This document shows, piece after piece, positions 56,527 through 64,000 of a stretch of 64,000 bases of DNA. The stretch comes from Listeria farberi (GTDB taxonomy: Bacteria > Bacillota > Bacilli > Lactobacillales > Listeriaceae): contig NZ_JAARZJ010000004.1 of NCBI RefSeq assembly GCF_014229245.1, positions 1-64,000 on the forward strand, read 5' to 3'. The notes below the pieces were generated by a model. The model worked only from the letters and a program-made list of their open reading frames with translations, was not told the DNA's origin and ran no database searches. The position numbers and the translations under genes are program-made. The stretch's first letter is position 1; the number at the start of each line of letters is the position of its first letter.

Positions 56527-56554
56527 AAAACAAAACTCCTATCCTACAAAATAG

Positions 56555-57037
56555 TTACGCTTCTGCTTTAAATGTCCCGCTTTTCCCGCCGGTTTTTTCA
56601 ACTAAATACGTTTTTTCGATGCGCATCCCTTTATCCATTGCTTTACACATGTCATAAATAGTTAATGCAGCGACGGTTACTGCTGTGAGTGCTTCCATTT
56701 CTACGCCAGTCTTTCCAACAGTTACAACTTCGGATGTGATAGTTAGCGCAGTCTCACCATCATCTTCAAAAGAAATATCAGCTTTCGTTGTCATAATAGG
56801 GTGGCACATTGGAATTAGTTCGCTTGTCTTTTTCGCTGCCATAATTCCTGCCACTTGTGCAACTGCTAAAACATCTCCTTTAGCAATTTTACCAGTATGG
56901 ATACGCGCTAACGTTTCTTCATTCATATGTATCGTAGCTCTAGCGATTGCACGGCGTTTTGTTTCCGATTTGCTTGTAACATCCACCATTTTTGCGCGTT
57001 TTTCATCATTAAAATGCGTCAAATCATCTTTTTCCAT
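56555..57037 (-). CDS. moaC: Cyclic pyranopterin monophosphate synthase
   Basis: Turns the MoaA product into cyclic pyranopterin monophosphate. The 160-residue protein has [46 protein letters not shown] and [20 protein letters not shown]. Residues of the active site (Lys51/Asp128-type) lie in these motifs. It lies 12 bases after moaD. Confidence 0.96.
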   Translation of the reverse strand: MEKDDLTHFNDEKRAKMVDVTSKSETKRRAIARATIHMNEETLARIHTGKIAKGDVLAVAQVAGIMAAKKTSELIPMCHPIMTTKADISFEDDGETALTITSEVVTVGKTGVEMEALTAVTVAALTIYDMCKAMDKGMRIEKTYLVEKTGGKSGTFKAEA

Positions 57038-57049
57038 CTGGTTCCCTCC

Positions 57050-57298
57050 TTATCCACCACTTACTGGTGGAATTACAGCTATTTCGGATATTTCTTTTGG
57101 TAAAATATCTTGATCTTGCTGAAATTCCATGTTCACGGCTAGCATACAGGTTGCCAAATCCACAGCTATTTCAGGAAATTCACTACTAATAACTTCTCGA
57201 ACCTCGCCGACTGTTTGACATTGCTGCAAGTTCAATTTCACTTCGGTTTTATGTGTTTTTTCAGCTAAAAAAGCGAAAAATTTAATTGTTGTCAGCAT
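57050..57298 (-). CDS. moaD: Molybdopterin synthase small subunit
   Basis: An 82-residue ubiquitin-like sulfur carrier ending in the required Gly-Gly (PPVSGG). The N-terminus IKFFAFLAEKTHKTEVKL is typical. It is adenylated by MoeB, thiolated, then gives sulfur in a complex with MoaE. Its start overlaps the end of moaE. Confidence 0.94.
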   Translation of the reverse strand: MLTTIKFFAFLAEKTHKTEVKLNLQQCQTVGEVREVISSEFPEIAVDLATCMLAVNMEFQQDQDILPKEISEIAVIPPVSGG

Positions 57299-57704
57299 TT
57301 ATGCCACCCCACCTTATTTTATCGACATCTTTTTCTTCTTTCCATATAGGTACCCGTTCTTTTAATCGTTCAATTATATATCTGGATCCCTCAAAGCAAG
57401 CAGCACGGTGTGGTGTTGATACGCCGATAAACACTGCTATATCAGTTATTTCTAAGAGTCCTAATCGGTGTACGATGACTACATCTGCGCCCCACTGTGC
57501 TTCTACTTCTGCAGCTAATTTGTTTAGTTCTTTGAGCGCCATTTCTTCGTAGGATGTATAACGAATTTCTTCGGTTTGAATATCTCCTGTCCATTCTCGA
57601 ATCGTACCAACAAACAAGTTAATACCACCATGATTTTTATTAATTAGTTTTTCAGAAAGCAGACCAATTTCAATTGTTTCATGTTGTAAGGCTACATATT
57701 TCAT
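57282..57704 (-). CDS. moaE: Molybdopterin synthase catalytic subunit
   Basis: A 140-residue large subunit that inserts two dithiolene sulfurs. Motifs: GINLFVGTIREWTGD, YTSYEEMALKEL, VHRLGLLEI, HRAACFEGSRYIIERLKERVPIWKKE-like C-terminal segment (RYIIERLKERVPIWKEE). It overlaps moaD by 17 bases and mobB by 4 bases, so the three are translationally coupled. Confidence 0.95.
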   Translation of the reverse strand: MKYVALQHETIEIGLLSEKLINKNHGGINLFVGTIREWTGDIQTEEIRYTSYEEMALKELNKLAAEVEAQWGADVVIVHRLGLLEITDIAVFIGVSTPHRAACFEGSRYIIERLKERVPIWKEEKDVDKIRWGGINADNN

Positions 57705-58186
57705 TGTAAAAACTCCTTGATTAATGTTTCTGCAAATGCGTTTAAAGCTTTTTCCTCTCCAATAAAAATCGCATCTTCCTTTAACGCTGGATTGTGCGTC
57801 GCGATTTTATGGACTGCCTTACTATTTTTTAAAAGCTCGATTTCCGCCTGTTCGCGAATTAAAATGATTTTAGGAAATGGTCCTGCTTTATAGCCTTCTA
57901 TAAGAACAATATCTGATTCTGGTAGTTTTTGGATGGCTGTTTTTAAATCGATACCGGTTTGTTCCATCACAGCATATTGTCTCGAATTCGCTATAACAAC
58001 AGCTTCTGCACCACTTTCTTGAAAAGAGTAAGAATCCGTTCCCACGTGATCTACAGAAAAGTCATGTGCATCATGTTTGATAGCAGAAACCGTGTAGTTT
58101 TCCTTCCGACTAGCGCGAATTAATGCATTTAGTAAAGTTGTTTTCCCACTATTTTTAAACCCAATTACTTGGAGGATAGTAGCCAT
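57701..58186 (-). CDS. mobB: Molybdopterin-guanine dinucleotide biosynthesis protein MobB
   Basis: A 161-residue P-loop GTPase that aids MGD formation: QVIGFKNSGKTTLLNALI (Walker A), AIKHDAHDF and IVLIEGYKAGPFPKI. It overlaps moeA by 22 bases. It is an accessory protein for MobA, which is encoded at the other end of the cluster. Confidence 0.93.
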   Translation of the reverse strand: MATILQVIGFKNSGKTTLLNALIRASRKENYTVSAIKHDAHDFSVDHVGTDSYSFQESGAEAVVIANSRQYAVMEQTGIDLKTAIQKLPESDIVLIEGYKAGPFPKIILIREQAEIELLKNSKAVHKIATHNPALKEDAIFIGEEKALNAFAETLIKEFLQ

Positions 58187-59388
58187 GCTTCGACCTCTTC
58201 TCCTTTTAATTTTCCAACTTGACCGCGAGGGATTTTGAATAAACAGGTGGTTAAGTGAAGATTGCCTAGCGCACTAGACATATCGCTTCCTATCAGCTCC
58301 ACCAAATATTCCCCTTCCCCAGATAAACGATAGGTTCCCCGTAAGAAACGGTCATAGCCATTATTTTTGGTGTAATCACTCGCCATTTTGGCGCGAACTT
58401 GAGTTGTCGCGGTTATATCTCTCCCCATTAAGGTAGCTAATACCGGTTCTACTAATAAGTAAAAACCTGTAAAGCATGCCCCTGGATTGCCAGAAAGCGC
58501 GATGATAAGCGTTTTGTTCAACCACATCCCTGTTGTCGGGCTACCTGGTCGCATTTGAATTTTATTAAAAAGTAATTCTGCTTCTTGTTTTGCAATATCA
58601 GCCATGTAGTCAAAATCACCTACAGAAACACCTCCCGTAGTAACTATTAAGTCCGCTATCTTGGTCAATTCTAGTAAACGGTTTTTCGTGTCCTCATAAT
58701 TATCAGGTAATTGTTCGGCCGCGCAAATCTCGGCATGATGTACTTTTAGCAAATTCTCCAGTAATGGTTGATTACTATTAAAAATTTTGCCATCTGGAAG
58801 CGAATTTCCAGTAGGAACAAGTTCACTACCTGTGGATAAAATAGCTACTTTTGGCTTTCTGATGACTTGTACTTCTTGAATCCCAAAGGATGACAGTAAA
58901 CTTATCGAACCGGCATTTAAAATGTGTCCACGATCTAACAGCAAATCTCCTTTGGCAAACTCCGTACCGATTTCTGTAATGTTACTAGATTTTTGTGTAT
59001 TTATAAGTACTATTTCATTCTCGTTATCCGCTTCTCTTGATTGTTCAAGCATAATAATTTTCGATGCATTATCTGGCACTTTTGCCCCAGTCATTATTCG
59101 GACGGTTTCACCTGGATTTAGCGGTTTATCGTATGTTTCCCCGCATGGAACTTCTGCTACAACGCGCAAAGTGATAGGATAATTCCCGTCATCCGCCTCA
59201 GTAATCGCAAAGCCATCATAACCAGAACGCCTAAAATATGGAGCAGGAAACGGCGCGAAAATAGGTTCTTGTAATACTTGATTTAACGCCTCTGTCACAT
59301 GTTTCTTTTCTACTGGAAGATGCGTTATTTGGTTACATAATACTTCTCTCGCTTGTTCCATTCTAATGGTGTTTCTTCTTTCAATCAT
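58165..59388 (-). CDS. moeA: Molybdopterin molybdenumtransferase
   Basis: Inserts molybdenum into adenylated molybdopterin. The 407-residue protein has AREVLCNQI, FRRSGYDGFAI, RIMTGAKVPDNASKIIMLEQ, the MoCF-biosynthesis core TTGGVSVGDFDYM and ALSGNPGACFTGF. It heads the minus-strand operon moeA-mobB-moaE-moaD-moaC-moaA. The ATG at 59388 is the longest start; a later ATG at residue 10 is possible. Confidence 0.95.
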   Translation of the reverse strand: MIERRNTIRMEQAREVLCNQITHLPVEKKHVTEALNQVLQEPIFAPFPAPYFRRSGYDGFAITEADDGNYPITLRVVAEVPCGETYDKPLNPGETVRIMTGAKVPDNASKIIMLEQSREADNENEIVLINTQKSSNITEIGTEFAKGDLLLDRGHILNAGSISLLSSFGIQEVQVIRKPKVAILSTGSELVPTGNSLPDGKIFNSNQPLLENLLKVHHAEICAAEQLPDNYEDTKNRLLELTKIADLIVTTGGVSVGDFDYMADIAKQEAELLFNKIQMRPGSPTTGMWLNKTLIIALSGNPGACFTGFYLLVEPVLATLMGRDITATTQVRAKMASDYTKNNGYDRFLRGTYRLSGEGEYLVELIGSDMSSALGNLHLTTCLFKIPRGQVGKLKGEEVEAWLLSSK

Positions 59389-59482
59389 CTGGGCGCACTT
59401 CCCTTCTATAAATCATGTATGCGTTTTCTTTAGTACCAATATACAGGAGTTTTCCCGTTTTAAAAAGTAAAGCGACTTCTCC

Positions 59483-60256
59483 TTAGTTTGCTGCTTTGAA
59501 TCCGTATTTTTCCAGTATTTTTTGCGCTTCTGATTTATTCATAAAATCAAGGAATGTTGCGGTTTCTTCTTTTTTATCCGAGTCACTGACTTGTGCGCTA
59601 TAGTAAGCAATTGGATCATGGAGTTTCTCATCAATTGTTGCCTTCACTTGTACTTTTTTGCTTAATAGAGCATCTGTCTGGTAAACGAAGCCTGCATCTG
59701 CATTTCCGGCTTCCACATAGGATAAGACTTGACGAACATCGGTTGCAAGAACGAGTTTTGCTTTTTCTGCATTATATAGATTTAAGTTTTCGAGCGTTTG
59801 TTTGGCATAGGCGCCTGCTGGGACTGATTCCGGGTCTCCGATGGCGATTTTGGATGCGTCATTTAGTAATTGTTCTAAGTTTAGCTCTGACTTTTGATTC
59901 ACGTTTTTAGGTGTAATTAGAACAAGTTCATTTCCCGCAAATTCTTTCATGTCTTCTGCTAAATTTTTCTTGCTTAGTGTAACCGCATCTTTTTTACTCG
60001 CTAAAAGGACGCCATCAATTGGTGCACCGCTTTCAACACGTTCGCGAATTTGTCCAGAACCACCAAAATCAAAAGATAGTTTAATCGTTGGATTGGCTTT
60101 TTCAAAAAGTGGCTTTACGTCATCTATCGTATCTTTTAAACTTGCTGCTACTGAAATATGTATAGTTGTTTTTTTTGCTTTTTCAGGCGTATCCCCGCAA
60201 GCTCCGAGAAGTAATAATAATCCACAACTTATAATAAGTGTTATTTTTTTCACCAT
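59483..60256 (-). CDS. modA: Molybdate ABC transporter substrate-binding lipoprotein
   Basis: A 257-residue lipoprotein with lipobox LLGACG (Cys about 20). The ModA fold shows HISVAASLKDTIDDV, LSFDFGGSGQIRERVESGAP, IGDPESVPAGAYAKQTLE and the hinge residues in TDVRQVLSYVEAGNADAGFVY. It is divergent from modBC across a 105-base promoter region and upstream of the moeA operon. Confidence 0.95.
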   Translation of the reverse strand: MVKKITLIISCGLLLLLGACGDTPEKAKKTTIHISVAASLKDTIDDVKPLFEKANPTIKLSFDFGGSGQIRERVESGAPIDGVLLASKKDAVTLSKKNLAEDMKEFAGNELVLITPKNVNQKSELNLEQLLNDASKIAIGDPESVPAGAYAKQTLENLNLYNAEKAKLVLATDVRQVLSYVEAGNADAGFVYQTDALLSKKVQVKATIDEKLHDPIAYYSAQVSDSDKKEETATFLDFMNKSEAQKILEKYGFKAAN

Positions 60257-60295
60257 TCATCCCCCTTTTTTATTTTAGTTACATTGTACTTAAGT

Positions 60296-60325
60296 TTGAC
60301 ATTTTATACCAGAGAGAACGATAAT
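60296..60325 (+). promoter_or_regulatory. Promoter of modB
   Basis: Perfect TTGACA (60296-60301), 18-base spacer and GATAAT (60320-60325), 37 bases before the modB start. Confidence 0.6.
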
Positions 60326-60361
60326 AATAGAAGTACTAGAGGGTTATTCAGGAGGAGATTT

Positions 60362-61033
60362 ATGTTTACATCTGTTTGGCATACATTACTTGTAGCCACA
60401 ATTTCTACGTTTCTCGCATTTATGACGATGTTACCACTGAGTTATTATTTTGCTGGTCGAAAATCACGTTTTCAGTTACTTGTGGAGATTTTAATTTTAC
60501 TTCCGCTTGTTTTACCGCCAACTGTGGTTGGTTTAGTGTTACTGAATGTGCTTGGACGCAATGATTTTATTGGCGGTGTGCTTTGGGATACTTTTGATTT
60601 TAGTTTTATTTTTTCCCTTAGTGGTGCTATCGTTGCAACGACGATTATTATTTTACCAATTATGTATCAAGGTTTGAAATCAGCATTTTTATCAATTGAT
60701 CACGAACTTGTATGGGCAGCAGAGACTCTTTCAGCGAATAAAAAACAGATTTTCACAAAAATTATTTTACCGAATTGCTGGCAACCAATTTTAGCAGGTG
60801 TTCTGCTTAGTTTTTGTCGAGCGATGGGTGAATTTGGCGCAAGTTTGATGGTGGCCGGATACATAGAAGGAAAAACCGATACAATAGCCTCGAGCATTTA
60901 TTTTATGGTACAACAAGGAGACATGCGAACTGCGATTTATCTCGGGTTAATTAATGTCATTATCGGTGTATTTGCTTTACTTGTTATTCATGTTTTAACT
61001 GTACGCCAAAGTAATTTAACGAGGGGGATGTAA
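60362..61033 (+). CDS. modB: Molybdate ABC transporter permease
   Basis: A 223-residue, about five-helix permease. Motifs: LLPLVLPPTVVGLVLL and the EAA-loop region CRAMGEFGASLMVAG typical of ModB/CysT. The ATG at 60362 is chosen because CAGGAGGAG lies 7 bases upstream; an earlier ATG at 60284 lacks one. modC follows 2 bases later. Confidence 0.95.
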   Translation: MFTSVWHTLLVATISTFLAFMTMLPLSYYFAGRKSRFQLLVEILILLPLVLPPTVVGLVLLNVLGRNDFIGGVLWDTFDFSFIFSLSGAIVATTIIILPIMYQGLKSAFLSIDHELVWAAETLSANKKQIFTKIILPNCWQPILAGVLLSFCRAMGEFGASLMVAGYIEGKTDTIASSIYFMVQQGDMRTAIYLGLINVIIGVFALLVIHVLTVRQSNLTRGM

Positions 61034-61035
61034 CG

Positions 61036-61698
61036 ATGCTACGCTTACAATTTCATAAAAAACTTCCTTTTCATGATTTAAATATTAATTATACGTTTGA
61101 AAAACCAGTAACTGCGATGATGGGTGCAAGTGGTTCTGGTAAGTCAACTCTATTTCAGTGCGTTAGTGGCTTGAAAAGTATCGACGGCGGCATTATTGAA
61201 TTTGACGGGACTCCGTGGGATGATTCCAATATTTCGTTACATCTTCCTGTGACAGAGCGCAAAGTAGGTTATTTATTTCAAAATCTAGCTTTATTTCCAA
61301 ATATGAATGTATATGAAAATATCGCTTTTGGCTTAAAAGTGCAGAAAAAGAAGAAAAAAGAACAAGCGGAAATTCAGCAACAAGTACGAAAAATGAGTGA
61401 TTATCTACAAATTTCTCACCTTCTTTATTCTTCCGTTCAGAAATTATCTGGTGGCGAGAAGCAACGTGTTGCGATGGCTCGAGCAATGATTACGGAGCCA
61501 AAATTACTTTTACTGGATGAACCTTTTAACGGGCTAGATGAAGAAACACGTTTAATTTGCATGAAATTAGTTGGTCAGATGGCCAAAGATTTCCATATAC
61601 CAGTTATTTTTGTCACGCATTATGCCTCCGAAGCAGAAATGATGACCGAAGAAATTTTAGTTATGCGAGAGGGACGTCTTGAAAAACGAAAAAAGTAA
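61036..61698 (+). CDS. modC: Molybdate ABC transporter ATPase, short form
   Basis: A 220-residue ATPase: Walker A GASGSGKST, signature KLSGGEKQRVAMARA, Walker B LLLLDEPFNGLDE and His FVTHYASEAE. Typical ModC proteins are about 350 residues and carry a C-terminal molybdate-binding (TOBE/mop) domain; that domain is missing here, so feedback by molybdate through it is not expected. It overlaps mobA by 20 bases. Confidence 0.93.
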   Translation: MLRLQFHKKLPFHDLNINYTFEKPVTAMMGASGSGKSTLFQCVSGLKSIDGGIIEFDGTPWDDSNISLHLPVTERKVGYLFQNLALFPNMNVYENIAFGLKVQKKKKKEQAEIQQQVRKMSDYLQISHLLYSSVQKLSGGEKQRVAMARAMITEPKLLLLDEPFNGLDEETRLICMKLVGQMAKDFHIPVIFVTHYASEAEMMTEEILVMREGRLEKRKK

Positions 61699-62260
61699 TG
61701 TAGGGATTGTATTAGCTGGTGGGAAATCTAGCCGTTTCGGGGAACCAAAAACGTTTTTTCAGGATGAGGCAACTGGAAAAACGTGGGTCGAGCTAACGGT
61801 TAGTAAGTTACTGCCGCTTTGCGATAAGGTATTTGTATCGGCAAATCATGAAAATTATCCAAAACTTGTTGCCCTTTTCGATGCAGAACCAAGCATTGAA
61901 ATCATTCCAGATCAAACCGCATTCAGTGAATTTGGACCACTTGGAGGAATTTATGCGGTGATGGTAGAAGCAGCGGCTTATCAGAAAGCTAATTTCCTAG
62001 TGCTTCCTGTTGATATGCCTTTTTTGACTTTAAAAGAAATTGGACGGCTGGCTAATTATCCTAATCATTTTGCTAAAACAGCGCAAGCAAATCACTATTT
62101 GGTTACCAATATCCCCTACTCACGAGAAACGCTACATCACTTACTACAAGACGAGCAACATCGTGTCAGAGCTTTATTCGAAAAACTCCATACCAAACCT
62201 TTAGTATTTGAAGAAGATGCCCCATTTAGAAATATCAATCATCAAAATGAACTTTTTTAA
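61679..62260 (+). CDS. mobA: Molybdenum cofactor guanylyltransferase
   Basis: Attaches GMP to Mo-molybdopterin to make the MGD cofactor. The 193-residue protein has VGIVLAGGKSSRFGEPK (nucleotide site), FGPLGGIYAVM and VLPVDMPFLT. A TTG start at 61679 overlaps modC and is supported by GAGGGACG upstream. Presence of MobA implies a bis-MGD enzyme of the DMSO-reductase family elsewhere in the genome, such as a formate dehydrogenase. Confidence 0.92.
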   Translation: MKNEKSNVGIVLAGGKSSRFGEPKTFFQDEATGKTWVELTVSKLLPLCDKVFVSANHENYPKLVALFDAEPSIEIIPDQTAFSEFGPLGGIYAVMVEAAAYQKANFLVLPVDMPFLTLKEIGRLANYPNHFAKTAQANHYLVTNIPYSRETLHHLLQDEQHRVRALFEKLHTKPLVFEEDAPFRNINHQNELF

Positions 62261-62327
62261 CCTTTTCTTGTCCTTTTCTTTAGTTTTTTTTGGTAAACTA
62301 GAGAAAATCATGAGAAGAGGTTTTTTT

Positions 62328-63131
62328 ATGCAATTTTTTCGCTTACTTTGGGTGTTTACTTGGAAGCAAGCACTTTGTTGTATTTTTCCCGCTATTATCT
62401 TTATATCGCTTGCTCTTACAAAGCTGATTCATATTCCTTTTATTGCGCGCTATGACTTACTTTTGATTATTTGTCTTGTAACGCAAATGCTACTCATAAA
62501 ATTTGGCCTAGAAACATGGGATGAGCTTAAGGTAATTATGGTTTTCCATCTTATTGGATTTGGACTTGAAATCTATAAGGTACATATGGGGTCATGGAGT
62601 TATCCAGAAGATGGTTTAATGAAACTTTTCGGAGTGCCCCTTTATAGCGGTTTTATGTATTCAAGTGTGGCGAGTTATATTTGCCAGGCTTGGAAAAGAT
62701 TTGATCTTAAAATGACAAATTGGCCAAATTTTTGGTTAGTAAGTAGCCTTTGCATAGCGATTTACGCTAATTTTTTCACGCATCATTTTATAATGGATTT
62801 TCGGTGGATTTTGATTGTTTTAGTTCTCGTTTTATTCCGAAAAACATATGTTTATTTCAAAGTTAGTTCGACTCAACTCAAAATGCCTTTATCTTTTTCC
62901 TTTTTATGTATCGCCTTTTTCATTTATCTTGCGGAGAACATTGCTAGTTTTTACGGAGCTTGGTCTTATCCAGACCAGCTGGTTGCATGGCGTCCAGTGC
63001 ACGTTTCAAAAATCACGAGTTGGTATTTACTTGTTATTATTAGTATTATAATCGTCGCACAACTTAAATTCGTTAAGCAAAAATTAGAACAAACTTCTGT
63101 AAAAGCCAAAAGCGAGGCCACGCTGAAATAG
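62328..63131 (+). CDS. DUF817 family membrane protein
   Basis: A 267-residue protein with about eight membrane helices, recognised by MGSWSYPEDGLMKLFGVPLYSGFMYSSV (in part: GSWSYPEDGLMKLFGVPLYS), SYICQAW and a second FYGAWSYP near the C-terminus. It is related to B. subtilis YoaT (from memory); function unknown. The ATG at 62328 is chosen because AGAAGAGG lies 7 bases upstream. It follows mobA by 67 bases. Its place at the end of the mod operon may be accidental. Confidence 0.82.
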   Translation: MQFFRLLWVFTWKQALCCIFPAIIFISLALTKLIHIPFIARYDLLLIICLVTQMLLIKFGLETWDELKVIMVFHLIGFGLEIYKVHMGSWSYPEDGLMKLFGVPLYSGFMYSSVASYICQAWKRFDLKMTNWPNFWLVSSLCIAIYANFFTHHFIMDFRWILIVLVLVLFRKTYVYFKVSSTQLKMPLSFSFLCIAFFIYLAENIASFYGAWSYPDQLVAWRPVHVSKITSWYLLVIISIIIVAQLKFVKQKLEQTSVKAKSEATLK

Positions 63132-63147
63132 TGCCCTCGCTCTTGAT

Positions 63148-63918
63148 TCAAATTAATTTTAGCTGTTTTAAAGCATTATAAACCCCATCATCATCAACAT
63201 GGCTAGTAACATAATCCGCCACTGCTTTTACCTCATCACGACCATTGCCCATTGCTACACCTGTTCCAACAGCTTGAAGCATTGCAATATCGTTCAAACC
63301 ATCGCCAAATGCGTAAGTATCTTCCATCGAGAAGCCAAGTTTTTTGATCATCTGCTTAATACCTTCCGCTTTCGAACCATCAGCTGGACAAACATCCACG
63401 GAAACATCATGCCAGCGCAAGAAACCATACTGCTTAAATTCTTCTCGGTAATAAGCATCATACGACTCATCACAGAAAAGTAAACACTGATAGATATCTC
63501 TGCCTTTGTAATAATTAGCATCCACTTTGGGATAATCTCTTTTAATAGAATTCATACCTATTGTCACCCGGTCGTGATCAGGCAAATTCGCACGCATAGA
63601 ATCTTTTCCTGAAAAAACAATGGGATGCTCATGCTCCGATGCAACCGTGATTAAACGTTCTAAAGACTCGGTTGGTAATGGTTTAGCGTATATTTCTTTG
63701 CCTTCAAAAATAACATATTGTCCGTTATAGCAAATATAAGAATTAATATCTAACTCTTTTCTAATTTCGTCTAACATAAATGGACCACGTCCTGTTGCAA
63801 TCGCTACATAAACGCCATTTTCTTTTAATTTAGCAATCGCTTGTTTTGCTGATGCTGGAATTTCTTTGGTTTCTCCTACAAGTGTGCCATCTACATCAAA
63901 AAATACAATTTTACTCAT
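63148..63918 (-). CDS. HAD-superfamily Cof-type phosphatase
   Basis: A 256-residue sugar-phosphate/FMN-type phosphatase. Motif I FFDVDGTLVGET, motif II AIATGRGP, motif III Lys and motif IV GFSMEDTYAFGDGLNDIAML; the cap domain (about 85-190) is the Cof/IIB type. The substrate is unknown. The ATG at 63918 is chosen, with GAGGCG 8 bases upstream. An extended -10 promoter lies upstream. Confidence 0.9.
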   Translation of the reverse strand: MSKIVFFDVDGTLVGETKEIPASAKQAIAKLKENGVYVAIATGRGPFMLDEIRKELDINSYICYNGQYVIFEGKEIYAKPLPTESLERLITVASEHEHPIVFSGKDSMRANLPDHDRVTIGMNSIKRDYPKVDANYYKGRDIYQCLLFCDESYDAYYREEFKQYGFLRWHDVSVDVCPADGSKAEGIKQMIKKLGFSMEDTYAFGDGLNDIAMLQAVGTGVAMGNGRDEVKAVADYVTSHVDDDGVYNALKQLKLI

Positions 63919-63966
63919 CAATTAAACGCCTCAATCCTCTATCCATTTTTAAATCATTATGTTTAA

Positions 63967-63972
63967 ATTATA
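63967..63972 (-). promoter_or_regulatory. Extended -10 promoter of the HAD phosphatase gene
   Basis: Minus-strand TGCTATAAT about 50 bases before the start codon. Confidence 0.5.
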
Positions 63973-64000
63973 GCAGAAAATCTTCATGATAACAGGGTTG

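Overview
The window reads as the chromosome of a Listeria species (sensu stricto group). Gene content and order match, in reverse, the stretch I recall as lmo1096 to about lmo1036 of L. monocytogenes EGD-e: guaA, nadE/pncB, teichoic-acid genes, pycA, ftsW, typA, the pdh operon, def and the molybdenum-cofactor cluster. Low G+C, strong AGGAGG ribosome sites and frequent TTG/GTG starts fit. The species cannot be fixed. Rhamnose (rml) genes are absent from the teichoic-acid block, and the two wall hydrolases have SH3b repeats in layouts unlike the GW-module autolysins I know from L. monocytogenes here. A non-1/2 serogroup or a sister species is therefore plausible (inference).

Layout. 1-5141: an AT-rich accessory region abutting the 3' end of guaA, a known integration hotspot. 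It holds a predicted Mrr-nuclease/nSTAND3 NTPase gene cut by the window edge, a small XRE regulator with a downstream unknown protein, a decayed second copy of the regulator, a broken 104-codon gene, and a SIR2-type NADase-like gene. Three copies of one operator (TATGC-N7-GCATA) tie the regulator copies together. This looks like an anti-phage defence region and is the most interesting part. 5142-9939: guaA, an orphan PTS IIB, an ABM-domain protein, nadE and pncB. 10057-29258: wall teichoic acid synthesis, decoration and export. It has tagD and two CDP-glycerol-type polymerases, tarI/tarJ and a GT2-fused polymerase for the ribitol side, galU, a lipid-sugar synthase with a large membrane protein, an SH3b-glucosaminidase, a DUF6270-like protein, and the TagGH exporter. 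29540-41318: a BtuF-like lipoprotein, pycA, ftsW, ylaN, ylaI, a lipoprotein, an SH3b-amidase and typA. 41510-46439: an IMPase-family phosphatase, yktB, a 35-codon leader ORF with a hairpin, corA, a DsbA-like protein, UPF0223, a lactate-dehydrogenase homologue that lacks its catalytic residues, and a small membrane protein. 46626-51874: pdhABCD. 52707-63131: def, a flavin-reductase-like protein, a complete molybdenum cofactor and molybdate uptake set (moeB, moaB, moaA, moaC, moaD, moaE, mobB, moeA, modA, modB, modC, mobA) and a DUF817 membrane protein. 63148-63918: a HAD phosphatase.

How the parts work together. CDP-glycerol (TagD) and CDP-ribitol (TarIJ) feed three polymerase-type enzymes. 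UDP-glucose from GalU can supply the glycosyltransferases, and TagGH exports the polymer. The Moco genes run from GTP (MoaA/MoaC) through molybdopterin (MoaD/MoaE/MoeB) and molybdenum insertion (MoeA) to the guanine dinucleotide form (MobA), with ModABC importing molybdate; no molybdoenzyme lies in the window. PdhABCD and PycA feed acetyl-CoA and oxaloacetate. All identifications come from reading sequence and motifs; no database search was run.
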